This document shows, one piece after another, positions 28,312 through 35,950 of a stretch of DNA of 64,000 bases. The DNA comes from Spirabiliibacterium mucosae (GTDB lineage Bacteria; Pseudomonadota; Gammaproteobacteria; Enterobacterales; Pasteurellaceae), in contig NZ_JABTBO010000006.1 in the NCBI RefSeq assembly GCF_014884965.1, forward strand, positions 38,851 to 102,850, written 5' to 3'. Made by a program: the position numbers and the translations under genes. Every line of letters begins with the position of its first letter. Position 1 is the stretch's first letter. The notes beneath the pieces are model-generated. The model had not been told where the DNA came from. It saw only the letters and a program-made list of their open reading frames with translations, and did no database searches.

Positions 28312-28880
28312 ATGAGCAAATTATTGAATTTTTTATCCAAATGTAAACCAAGGCATTTCGTCTGTTTGTTCTTTGCCTATCTTTTTATTTACCGTTTCAA
28401 CCTTGGATTATTGCCGAAATCACCACCCCTATCCGTGCCAAAATGATAGAGAAAGATGCCATTAAAATTTATGTCAAACCCGATGAATGGCGTAGGTTGA
28501 GAGGAATCACCACCGTTGCAACCCCTTCGACTCCACCGTTAGAATGGAAGTTTTTACGGGAAGTTGAGCACAGTGATATTCAATTTCCTAAAATGCTTGA
28601 GTTTGAAGGGCGAATTTATGATGCCAGTTTTATTGATGAAAAAACACGTATTATTTTATATGATCATTATAATAGAAAGGATAGAAAAAGCTTTGGGGGT
28701 TGTGTTTTTGATGCAACTTATTATCTGTACTATGATCCGATAATTCATAAAATTATAGCTTCAGTTCAAGATGTTTATGGGCTTTATCCTGCATATCTTG
28801 CTGGTGGTTATAAAAGCGTTGGAGATACAGATAATGATGCAAAATTAGACGACTATTTACAGCAATATTATAATTTCTAA
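28312..28880 (+). CDS. Unrecognised membrane-anchored protein, probably one frame broken by an A-run deletion
   Basis: I do not recognise this gene. Two frames are visible: ATG 28312 encodes 44 residues with a hydrophobic segment, and a second frame from 28443 encodes 145 residues ending DDYLQQYYNF. Adding one A at 28345-28347 joins them into about 189 residues: a basic N-terminus, one hydrophobic segment (FRLFVLCLSFYLPFQPW) and a soluble, tyrosine-rich part, consistent with a single-span protein with most of its mass outside the cytoplasm. The region is clearly AT-richer than thrS and infC. It may be an acquired gene; the fused frame is inferred from the pattern at other loci. Confidence 0.55.
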
Positions 28881-28894
28881 TAAGGAACTCTTTT

Positions 28895-28987
28895 ATGAGT
28901 ACTGGGAATAAAATATTGTTAGCATCTGCCTTGTATTCTAATAGCCCACGAAAGCAAAGTGCGGTCAGCGCTTGCAAATCATTTTAA
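28895..28987 (+). CDS. Thirty-residue ORF, possible gene remnant
   Basis: ATG 28895 follows AAGGAACTC, 14 bases after the preceding gene, and encodes 30 residues (MSTGNKILLASALYSNSPRK...). It ends inside the infC promoter and contains an uptake signal. It has a good ribosome site but no recognisable similarity; it may be the start of a gene truncated when this segment joined the infC region. Confidence 0.3.
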   Translation: MSTGNKILLASALYSNSPRKQSAVSACKSF

Positions 28988-29000
28988 GAGTGCGTATAAT
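28972..29000 (+). promoter_or_regulatory. Promoter of the infC-rpmI-rplT operon
   Basis: TTGCAA (28972-28977), 17 bases, TATAAT (28995-29000): a near-consensus sigma-70 promoter. Transcription would begin near 29007, giving a leader of about 70 bases before infC. With the thrS terminator upstream this makes infC-rpmI-rplT independent of thrS. Confidence 0.85.
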
Positions 29001-29075
29001 CCGTGCGTTATGCTTTTTCGAAAGCTTGAGGGCTGCCAAGTGCGGCGAAATTTTAACCAGTAAAGGAATGAGATT

Positions 29076-29613
29076 ATTAAGACTGTGAAAAGAGTTCAAG
29101 CAAATCGCCCGAATCGTATTAATGAAGAAATCAAAGTGAAAGAAGTTCGTTTGATTGACGCCGAAGGCGAGCAAGTTGGGATTGTCGATATTCAAGAAGC
29201 GTTGGAAAAAGCGGAAGCAGCCGCGCTTGATTTAGTGGAAATCAGCCCGAATGCGGAGCCACCAGTGTGCCGCATTATGAACTACGGTAAATTCCTCTAC
29301 GAAAAAGTAAAATTGCCAAAGAGCAAAAGAAAAGCAAAAAGTTGTTCAGGTTAAGGAAATCAAATTCCGACCTGGTACAGACGAGGGTGACTATCAGGTA
29401 AAACTACGCAGCCTGACACGTTTCCTCGAAGATGGGGATAAAACCAAAATCACTATCCGCTTTCGCGGACGTGAAATGGCCCATCAACAAATCGGGGTCG
29501 ATCTGCTTGAGCGTGTGAAAAACGATCTCGCAGACATCGCCGTGGTGGAGTCCGCTCCATCCAAACTGGAAGGCCGTCAAATGGTGATGGTGCTTGCCCC
29601 TAAGAAAAAGTAA
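29076..29613 (+). CDS. infC: Translation initiation factor IF-3 with AUU start; two apparent one-base deletions
   Basis: IF-3 binds the 30S subunit and discriminates initiator tRNA and start codons. The frame beginning ATT AAG ACT GTG AAA AGA at 29076 gives the family N-terminus ([16 protein letters not shown]), and ATT is the rare start that lets IF-3 regulate itself in E. coli. AGGAATGAG precedes it. The N-domain continues to NYGKFLYEK near 29305, then the frame breaks. One added A at 29302-29306 and one at 29330-29333 restore an Ala/Lys-rich linker and join the C-domain ([19 protein letters not shown] to APKKK). The rebuilt length is about 179-180 residues. The gene is essential, so sequence errors are likely. 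Confidence 0.92.
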
Positions 29614-29699
29614 TGAGGCTTGCAAGTTAAGAGTGCAACCGCACTTTTACGCCTGATTATTTTGTTTGATTAACAATACAATGCGGAGTTATCCAAATT

Positions 29700-29897
29700 A
29701 TGCCAAAAATTAAAACAGTACGCGGTGCTGCGAAGCGTTTCAAAAAAACAGCTTCTGGCGGTTTTAAGCGTAAACAATCTCACTTGCGTCATATTTTGAC
29801 CAAGAAGTCAACTAAACGTAAACGTCATTTGCGCCATAAATCCATGGTTGCCAAATCCGATCAAGTATTAGTCGTTGCTTGTTTGCCGTACGTCTAG
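29700..29897 (+). CDS. rpmI: 50S ribosomal protein L35
   Basis: A 65-residue, lysine- and arginine-rich protein of the large ribosomal subunit. [20 protein letters not shown] is the family N-terminus, and the length is the usual one. It lies between infC and rplT in the standard operon. The 86-base gap from infC may hold regulatory RNA for L20 feedback, as in E. coli, but no structure was resolved by eye. Confidence 0.98.
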   Translation: MPKIKTVRGAAKRFKKTASGGFKRKQSHLRHILTKKSTKRKRHLRHKSMVAKSDQVLVVACLPYV

Positions 29898-29911
29898 TTC
29901 ATCTTAGTTAA

Positions 29912-30286
<375 letters not shown>

Positions 30287-30302
30287 CTTGCTTGCAAGTG
30301 AT

Positions 30303-30328
30303 AAAAGGAACGTTCGCGTTCCTTTTTT
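30303..30328 (+). terminator. Intrinsic terminator of infC-rpmI-rplT
   Basis: AAAAGGAACG pairs with CGTTCCTTTT around a TTCG tetraloop, followed by TT. Strong and well placed. Confidence 0.92.
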
Positions 30329-30443
30329 ATGCCTCAAACCGCACTTTGCACCGTGGTGTTGTGATTGCAATTTTGTGCAAAGTTGCGCACAATAGAGTTT
30401 TGATTGAACCGCACGTTGCGTGCTTTTATTTTAAGGAAATATC

Positions 30444-31024
30444 ATGAAAAATGGTTGGTTATTATTGTCATCGCGGTGATCGCAGGCTTCACGTTGATGT
30501 CGAGCTACAACGGCTTGGTGCGCGCGGAAGAGCAAATTAACTCGGTGTGGGCGAATGTGGAAACCCAATATCAACGCCGCGCTGAATTGATTCCAAATTT
30601 GGTCAACACTGTAAAAGGCCAAGCGAATTTTGAACGCGAAACCCTCACCGCCGTGGTAGATGCTCGCTCAAAAGCGTCACAAACCAAAATTGACCCAGCG
30701 AACATGACCCAAGAACAGTTGAACCAATTCCAACAAAATCAAGGCGAGGTCAGCTCTGCGTTGTCACGTTTGTTGGTCACCGTTGAGCGTTACCCAGAAT
30801 TGCGCGCCAACGATGGATTTTTAAACCTGCAAGCCCAGCTTGAAGGCACGGAAAACCGCATCAACAAAGCGCGCAACGACTTCAACGCCGCAGCGAAAGA
30901 GTACAACCAAAAAGTGCGCCAATTCCCAACTAAACTGGTGGCGATGCTGTTTGGCTTTAAAGACAAACCGTATTTCAAAGCACAAGCGGGCTCTGAAAAC
31001 GCACCTGTCGTGAACTTCAACTAA
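30444..31024 (+). CDS. LemA family protein, start disrupted by an apparent one-base deletion
   Basis: LemA proteins have one N-terminal membrane segment and a long helical domain; their exact role is not settled. ATG 30444 follows TAAGGAAATATC, but its frame stops after 11 codons. Adding one A to the run at 30447-30451 gives MKKWLVIIVIAVIAGFTLMS, the membrane anchor, joined to SVWANVETQYQRRAELIPNL near residue 32, the family signature. The remainder reads cleanly to VNFN, giving about 193 residues. It is followed by two TPM-domain genes; LemA-TPM gene pairs are common, suggesting a shared envelope function. Confidence 0.9.
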
Positions 31025-31036
31025 AAGTGCGGTTTT

Positions 31037-31492
31037 ATGCCTTTATTTGCAAAATCAGCCATTGACACCGCCGCAGTGGAAGCGGCGATTAGCGCTTTAG
31101 AAAAGCGCTCGTCGGCCGAGCTGCGGGTGTTTATCGAAAAAAACGCCAAGTTGGGTGATGCGTTATCCCACACCACGCCCGTTGTGGCACGTGCTGAGCA
31201 GGTGTTTGCCGAGCTTGGCATGGCGCAAACGGCCTTACACAATGGTGTGTTGATTTATGTGGCGCTCAATCAGCGCCAATGCGCCGTGATTGGCGACAGT
31301 GGCATTGATTGCTGCGTGGAGGCGGCATTTTGGCAGCAGTGTTGTGATGTGATTTCACAACACGCCAGTGTGGACGCCCTCACTCACGGCATCATCAATG
31401 CCATTGAGCTGATTGGTGAGCGCTTGGCAGAACACTTCCCGTATCAAGATGACGACGTTGATGAGCTGCCAAATGAGGTGATTATCCGATGA
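31037..31492 (+). CDS. TPM-domain protein, soluble (YgcG family)
   Basis: A 151-residue protein with a TPM domain: helices AVEAAISALEKRSSAELRVF near residue 10 and the strand region HNGVLIYVALNQRQCAVIGD near 70. There is no signal peptide or membrane segment, so it is probably cytoplasmic. An uptake signal (AAAGTGCGGT, 31024-31033) occupies the place of the ribosome site directly before the ATG. The stop overlaps the start of the next TPM gene by four bases. TPM domains have been linked to phosphatase activity and photosystem repair in plants; the bacterial role is unknown. Confidence 0.85.
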   Translation: MPLFAKSAIDTAAVEAAISALEKRSSAELRVFIEKNAKLGDALSHTTPVVARAEQVFAELGMAQTALHNGVLIYVALNQRQCAVIGDSGIDCCVEAAFWQQCCDVISQHASVDALTHGIINAIELIGERLAEHFPYQDDDVDELPNEVIIR

Positions 31493-32271
31493 AATACCTA
31501 CACCGCACTTTGCTGCTGCTCTTGGCCTTAGTAGCCTGCGTTGCCCATGCGGCGAGCGAATTCCCGCCTGTGCCGTCGCCGTTTCGCTATGTTAATGATT
31601 ACACTCACACATTGACAGCGGCGCAAACCCAAACGCTGGAGAGCTATTTGCAGGATTACAGCCGCAAAACCAGCTCGCAAATCACGGTGGTGATGCTCCC
31701 CAGTGTCGGCGACAACGACATCTCTGAATATGCCTTTGCCTTGGGTGACCACTGGGGTGTGGGGCGAAAAAATTTAGACAACGGCGTGTTGATGCTGATT
31801 GCGAAAAATGATCGCAAAATGTTCATCGCTACCGGCCGTGGGCTTGAAGGCGCACTGCCCGATGCGTTGCTCTCGCAGCTGATTCGCCATGAAATCACGC
31901 CGCAATTTAAGCAAGGCAACTATTTCCAAGGCATTGCCAACGGCGTGCAGGCGATCATCAAAGCCAGCGTGGGGGAATACGCCCCGCAAGCACCAGCAGA
32001 TGAGGATAACACCGTAGGCTGGCTGATTGGCTTGGCGGTGCAGCTGTTTATCTTGTTTGTCTTTATCCAAATCCTGCGTGGGCACCGCAGTGTGTATGTC
32101 AGCCCAAGCAATGTGGAAGGTGCGCTGAGACGCTCGCGTTCTCGTCACGACCGTGGCGGGTTTGGCGGTGGCTTTGGTGGCGGTTTCGGCGGAGGCGGCT
32201 TTGGTGGTGGCAGCGGCGGCGGATTCGGCGGTGGCGGATTCGGTGGCGGTGGCGCCGGCGGCAGTTGGTAA
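31489..32271 (+). CDS. TPM-domain membrane protein with glycine-rich tail (YgcG family)
   Basis: A 260-residue envelope protein. A signal peptide (MKYLHRTLLLLLALVACVAHA) is followed by the TPM domain (VNDYTHTLTAAQTQTLESYL near 34, DNGVLMLIAKNDRKMFIATG near 98), a membrane segment near 175-195 (TVGWLIGLAVQLFILFVFIQ), and a C-terminal tail of about 45 residues made of Gly, Phe and Ser. The TPM part should lie in the periplasm and the glycine tail in the cytoplasm. This layout is typical of YgcG proteins encoded with LemA. Function is not established. Confidence 0.88.
   Translation: MKYLHRTLLLLLALVACVAHAASEFPPVPSPFRYVNDYTHTLTAAQTQTLESYLQDYSRKTSSQITVVMLPSVGDNDISEYAFALGDHWGVGRKNLDNGVLMLIAKNDRKMFIATGRGLEGALPDALLSQLIRHEITPQFKQGNYFQGIANGVQAIIKASVGEYAPQAPADEDNTVGWLIGLAVQLFILFVFIQILRGHRSVYVSPSNVEGALRRSRSRHDRGGFGGGFGGGFGGGGFGGGSGGGFGGGGFGGGGAGGSW
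32148..32268 (+). repeat. Low-complexity GGN/TTC repeat encoding the glycine-phenylalanine tail
   Basis: Imperfect tandem units of the type GGCGGTGGCTTT encode GGGF repeats. Such tracts vary in length among strains and are prone to assembly error. Confidence 0.8.
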
Positions 32272-32275
32272 AATA

Positions 32276-32300
32276 AAAAGTGCGGTTTGACCGCACTTTT
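32276..32300. terminator. Paired uptake signals forming a terminator after the TPM genes
   Basis: AAAAGTGCGGT and ACCGCACTTTT pair around a three-base loop and are followed by ATTTTTTG on the plus strand. It lies between two convergent units (TPM genes and artM). Confidence 0.88.
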
Positions 32301-32308
32301 ATTTTTTG

Positions 32309-32995
32309 TTAGTTGGCTTTGCTTGTTTCAAGCCGCTCAAAGCGCAATACGTAATTTTCCAAATAACGCAGCAGCACGGTGGCAATGGCGGTGATGACGA
32401 GATAAATCACCCCAGCCAAGCCGTAGATCAGCAAGGCGTCGTATTGCGTGCCGTAAAGCTGGCGGGCGTAACCCATGATGTCCATAATGGTGATGGTCGA
32501 GGCCAGCGACGTGCCTTTAAACACCAAGATGATCTCATTGGTGTACGACGGCAAAGCGCGTTTTAAGGCGAACGGCACCAAAATGTGCAGGGTTTGCCAG
32601 CGGCTTAAACCCAGTGCGGCGGTGCCTTCCCATTGGCTTTTCGGGATGGCTTTCACCGCGCCATAGAACAATTGGGCAGAGTAGGCCGCCGAGTTGAGCG
32701 CCAAGGCCAGCATCGCGCAAAACCACGCATCAGAGAGCAAATGCCAAAATGGACTTTCGATAATCCATTGAAATTGGCCAGGGCCTGCATAAATTAAAAA
32801 GATTTGCACCAACAGTGGCGTGCCGGTGAACACGGTGATGTAGCCATTAACCAGCATTTTCAGCCAGCGCAAATTGGAGGCTAAAATAAAGGTGAAGACA
32901 ATGGCGAGCACAAAGGCCACGGCAAGCGAGACGAGTGTAAGCAGCAAGCTCGTTGGGATGCCTTGTGCGATAGTGGCAAAATAATCGCTAATCAT
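32309..32995 (-). CDS. artM: Arginine ABC transporter permease ArtM
   Basis: A 228-residue inner-membrane permease of the polar amino acid family. It has about five hydrophobic segments and the EAA-type loop near GAVKAIPKSQWEGTAALGL (residues 118-136) that contacts the ATPase. The N-terminal portion MISDYFATIAQGIPTSLLL and the gene order identify ArtM. It is the last gene of artP-artI-artQ-artM, the same order as in E. coli, and overlaps artQ by four bases. It should pair with ArtQ as a heterodimeric channel. Confidence 0.93.
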   Translation of the reverse strand: MISDYFATIAQGIPTSLLLTLVSLAVAFVLAIVFTFILASNLRWLKMLVNGYITVFTGTPLLVQIFLIYAGPGQFQWIIESPFWHLLSDAWFCAMLALALNSAAYSAQLFYGAVKAIPKSQWEGTAALGLSRWQTLHILVPFALKRALPSYTNEIILVFKGTSLASTITIMDIMGYARQLYGTQYDALLIYGLAGVIYLVITAIATVLLRYLENYVLRFERLETSKAN

Positions 32996-33663
32996 GCGCC
33001 CTCCCGCTCAAAGCGTGTGAACCGTTGCTCAAGGTGACGAATGCCGATTTTGCTCACAATGGTGATCACCAAATACAAAATCGCCGCCAGCCCATACCAC
33101 GTAAACGGCTGGTGGGTGTTGGCGTTATTCAATTCTGCTTGGCGCATAATGTCACTCACCCCAATCAAAGAGACAAGTGCGGTGTCTTTGAGCAGCACCA
33201 ACCACTGATTGCTCAAGCCCGGCAGCGCATGGCGCCACACTTGCGGCATAATCACATGAATGAACGCCTGCGCGCGTGTCAGCCCCAAGGCAGCGGCGGA
33301 CTCCCATTGCCCCAAGGCGATGGCCTGAATGGCACCACGCAGGGATTGAGAAGCATAGGCGGCAAAAATAATCGCCAGCGCAATCACCCCGCAACCAAAG
33401 GCGCCAAACTCGACATAGTCGCCCGTTATCATAAACAGCACTTGGGTGGAGCCATAGTAAATAAGAAACACCACCAAGATTTCAGGCAAGCCGCGAAATA
33501 GCGTGAGCAAAACCGAGGTGGAAACTCGTAACCATTTGAATTTCGCCGTTTCCAGCACCACAAAGAGGATGGACAGCACCATCCCCAGCAGCAGTGCGCA
33601 CAACGCCAGCCCGATGGTCATCAAGGTGGCGTTGAGCATCAGCGAAAGGAAGTTATTAAACAT
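32992..33663 (-). CDS. artQ: Arginine ABC transporter permease ArtQ
   Basis: A 223-residue permease with hydrophobic segments at residues 10-40, 45-75, 85-110 and near the C-terminus. The loop GAIQAIALGQWESAAALGL near 110 is the EAA-type contact site for the ATPase. It lies 12 bases downstream of artI and overlaps artM. The expected complex is ArtP2-ArtQ-ArtM with the ArtI binding protein supplying basic amino acids from the periplasm. Confidence 0.93.
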   Translation of the reverse strand: MFNNFLSLMLNATLMTIGLALCALLLGMVLSILFVVLETAKFKWLRVSTSVLLTLFRGLPEILVVFLIYYGSTQVLFMITGDYVEFGAFGCGVIALAIIFAAYASQSLRGAIQAIALGQWESAAALGLTRAQAFIHVIMPQVWRHALPGLSNQWLVLLKDTALVSLIGVSDIMRQAELNNANTHQPFTWYGLAAILYLVITIVSKIGIRHLEQRFTRFEREGA

Positions 33664-33675
33664 AACGCCAGCTTA

Positions 33676-34398
33676 TTATTTTCCGCTCATCCATTTGTCG
33701 TAGATTTTTTGGTATTCGCCATTGGCTTTAATGGCGGCCAAGCCTTTGTTGAGCTGCTCTAAAAGTGCGGTATTGCTCTTATTCACCGCAATGCCCATGC
33801 CGGTGCCGAAGAATTTCGGATCAGTCACTTTTTCACCCGCGAAGGCAAGGTTGTCGTCGGATTTCATCCAGTCAGCCAGCACCGCAGTGTCACCGAAGAT
33901 CAAGTCAATACGGCCGTTTTTCAAATCCAGCACCGCACTTTGCAAGGTGGCGTATGCATTGGCTTTGTATTGTTTGTCGTTTTCAGCCACATATTGTTGG
34001 AAAGTGGTGCCGTTTTGCACGCCAACGGTTTTCGCGCTCTCACGGGTTGCTTTGCCTTTCACGCCGATGAAGCTGGCAGAGCTGTCGTAGTACGGGTCAG
34101 AGAAGCTCACTTGTTTGGCGCGATCGTCGGTGATGTCGATGGCAGAAATCGCCGCGTCAAAACGTTTGAATTTCAAGCCAGGGATAAGGCTGTCAAACGC
34201 TTGGTTTTGGAAGGTGCAGTTGGCTTTGATTTCAGCACAAATGGCGTTGGCGATATCAATATCAAACCCGACGATTTTGCCGTTGGAATCGGTGTTTTCA
34301 AACGGAGGGTAGGTCGGCTCGGTGGCAAAGGTGATATCCAATGCGCTGGCGCTCATCGCGGTGGTGGCGAAAAGTGCGGTCAGTAATACTTTTTTCAT
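33676..34398 (-). CDS. artI: Periplasmic arginine-binding protein of the Art system
   Basis: A 240-residue solute-binding protein of the polar amino acid type. The signal peptide [19 protein letters not shown] is followed by the mature start [20 protein letters not shown]. Conserved features are [15 protein letters not shown] near 45 and [19 protein letters not shown] near 80, which includes the ligand-binding aspartate and arginine region. Ligand specificity (arginine, possibly lysine or histidine) is inferred from the operon. E. coli has both artI and artJ; only one copy is present here. TAAGGAGATAAC precedes the start. Confidence 0.92.
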   Translation of the reverse strand: MKKVLLTALFATTAMSASALDITFATEPTYPPFENTDSNGKIVGFDIDIANAICAEIKANCTFQNQAFDSLIPGLKFKRFDAAISAIDITDDRAKQVSFSDPYYDSSASFIGVKGKATRESAKTVGVQNGTTFQQYVAENDKQYKANAYATLQSAVLDLKNGRIDLIFGDTAVLADWMKSDDNLAFAGEKVTDPKFFGTGMGIAVNKSNTALLEQLNKGLAAIKANGEYQKIYDKWMSGK

Positions 34399-34424
34399 GT
34401 TATCTCCTTAAGTGAATGTTGTGT

Positions 34425-35156
34425 TTAGTGTGATAAATATTGGGCAAAGGCCTCGGTTTGTGGGTTTTCAAAGCAGCTTGAATCGCCCATTTCGACAATG
34501 TGGCCGTGCTCCATGTAGATGACTTTGGTCGCCACTTTGCGTGCCACCGCCACCTCGTGGGTGACGATCACCTGCGTGATGCCCATACCTTGCAGCTCTT
34601 GAATAATCGCCACCACTTGCGCGGTGATTGCAGGGTCCAGCGCGGCGGTCGGCTCATCAAACAGCAGCACTTGCGGCTTCATCATCAAAGCGCGTGCAAT
34701 GGCCACCCGCTGTTGCTGGCCGCCGGATAAATGCAAAGGGTAGCGATCGGCGTGCTCTTCCACCCGCAGGCGTTTGAGCAGGCGCTGGGCGCGTTCAATG
34801 GCATCGGTCTTGCTCATGCCGAGCACTTTCATCGGCGCTTCAATCAAATTTTGCAGCACCGTGTAGTGCGGCCACAGGTTGTATTGTTGAAACACCATGC
34901 CCACGTCGGTGCGCAATTTGCGGATTTTTTTCGGGTCGGTTTTCGCAAGACTTAAATCAAACTCATTGCCCGCGATGGTCAGTCGGCCAGATTGGGGCGT
35001 TTCAAGCAAATTCAAGGTGCGGATCAACGTACTTTTGCCCGCACCACTGGAGCCGAGCAATACCACGATGTCGCTGCTGTTGGCTTCAAAATTGATATCA
35101 AAGAGGGCTTGTTTTTTGCCGTAGAAAAAATTGAGATTTTCAATGCGAATGCTCAT
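34425..35156 (-). CDS. artP: Arginine ABC transporter ATP-binding protein ArtP
   Basis: A 243-residue ATPase. Walker [10 protein letters not shown] near residue 35, signature [15 protein letters not shown] near 143, Walker [14 protein letters not shown] near 160 and the switch histidine in [12 protein letters not shown] near 197 are all present. Length matches E. coli ArtP (242). It is the first gene of the operon, with an AT-rich upstream region that contains candidate ArgR boxes. Confidence 0.95.
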   Translation of the reverse strand: MSIRIENLNFFYGKKQALFDINFEANSSDIVVLLGSSGAGKSTLIRTLNLLETPQSGRLTIAGNEFDLSLAKTDPKKIRKLRTDVGMVFQQYNLWPHYTVLQNLIEAPMKVLGMSKTDAIERAQRLLKRLRVEEHADRYPLHLSGGQQQRVAIARALMMKPQVLLFDEPTAALDPAITAQVVAIIQELQGMGITQVIVTHEVAVARKVATKVIYMEHGHIVEMGDSSCFENPQTEAFAQYLSH

Positions 35157-35328
35157 CTCGAGTGCCTTTGCTGATAAATGATGCTAAATGGTAATCACAA
35201 ATCGGCTTTTATGCAAATAATTTTTCATAAAAAAGGCAAAAAATGGCATAAAAATTCAATTTATTGCATTTTTTGTGCATAGATAGGCGTTAAGGGGAAA
35301 CGGGGCAGCGCCCCGTGGTGGTGAAAAG
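35157..35328 (-). promoter_or_regulatory. AT-rich artP upstream region with candidate ArgR boxes
   Basis: Two imperfect matches to the ArgR palindrome TGAATAATTATTCA lie at 35214-35227 (CAAATAATTTTTCA, three mismatches) and 35245-35258 (GGCATAAAAATTCA, reading A and T as equivalent in the centre). Their centres are 31 bases apart rather than the usual 21. AT-rich DNA gives chance matches, so this is tentative. The rest of the gap includes a GC-rich hairpin (35300-35316) that may end gmhA. Confidence 0.35.
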
Positions 35329-35910
35329 TTAGGCTTTTTCCATTTCCGCTTCAATCAACATAATCAAAATATGGATGACTTTGATATGCACTTCTTGAAT
35401 GCGATCGGCATAGCCAAAGTGCGGTACGCGAATCTCCACATCGGCCAGCCCCGCCATCTGCCCACCGTCTTTGCCCGTGAGGGCGATCACGTTCATGCCT
35501 TTGGCGCGCGCAGCAGCAATGGCATTGAGGATGTTTTTCGAATTGCCCGAGGTGGAAATGCCCAGCAGCACATCGCCTGTGTGCCCCACCGCCTCAACAT
35601 AGCGCGAGAAGACAAAATCATAGCCAAAATCGTTGCTCACGCAGCTCAAATGGCTTGGGTCTGAAATGGCAATGCCCGGGTAGCCTGGGCGATTTTCGCG
35701 GTAGCGGCCGGTGAGCTCTTCAGCAAAGTGCATTGCATCACAATGCGAGCCACCATTGCCACACGAGAGCACCTTGCCGCCTTGCTTGAAACTCGCCGTA
35801 AGCAGCTTTGCCGCCTGCTCAATGTGTGCAATGTTGTCATCGTCACTTAAAAACGCATCCAACACGCCTGCTGCCTCACTCAACTGTGCCTTGATTTGAT
35901 CAAAATACAT
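35329..35910 (-). CDS. gmhA: Sedoheptulose-7-phosphate isomerase
   Basis: A 193-residue SIS-fold enzyme for the first step of ADP-heptose synthesis for the lipopolysaccharide inner core. [21 protein letters not shown] near residue 50 and [14 protein letters not shown] near 115 bind the sugar phosphate, and the C-terminus [15 protein letters not shown] carries the catalytic histidine region. ATG 35910 ([10 protein letters not shown]) follows AAAGGAGCAGAT; a longer upstream frame lacks family character. Length equals E. coli GmhA (192). It sits next to the art operon, an arrangement also seen in Haemophilus influenzae. Confidence 0.95.
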   Translation of the reverse strand: MYFDQIKAQLSEAAGVLDAFLSDDDNIAHIEQAAKLLTASFKQGGKVLSCGNGGSHCDAMHFAEELTGRYRENRPGYPGIAISDPSHLSCVSNDFGYDFVFSRYVEAVGHTGDVLLGISTSGNSKNILNAIAAARAKGMNVIALTGKDGGQMAGLADVEIRVPHFGYADRIQEVHIKVIHILIMLIEAEMEKA

Positions 35911-35950
35911 ATCTGCTCCTTTGAATTGGTCGTGAGGATACAATACCTGA

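Noticed and set aside
32148..32268. Possible CRISPR or minisatellite because of tandem units
   Set aside because: The repeat is a coding glycine-phenylalanine tail of a TPM protein with no spacers.
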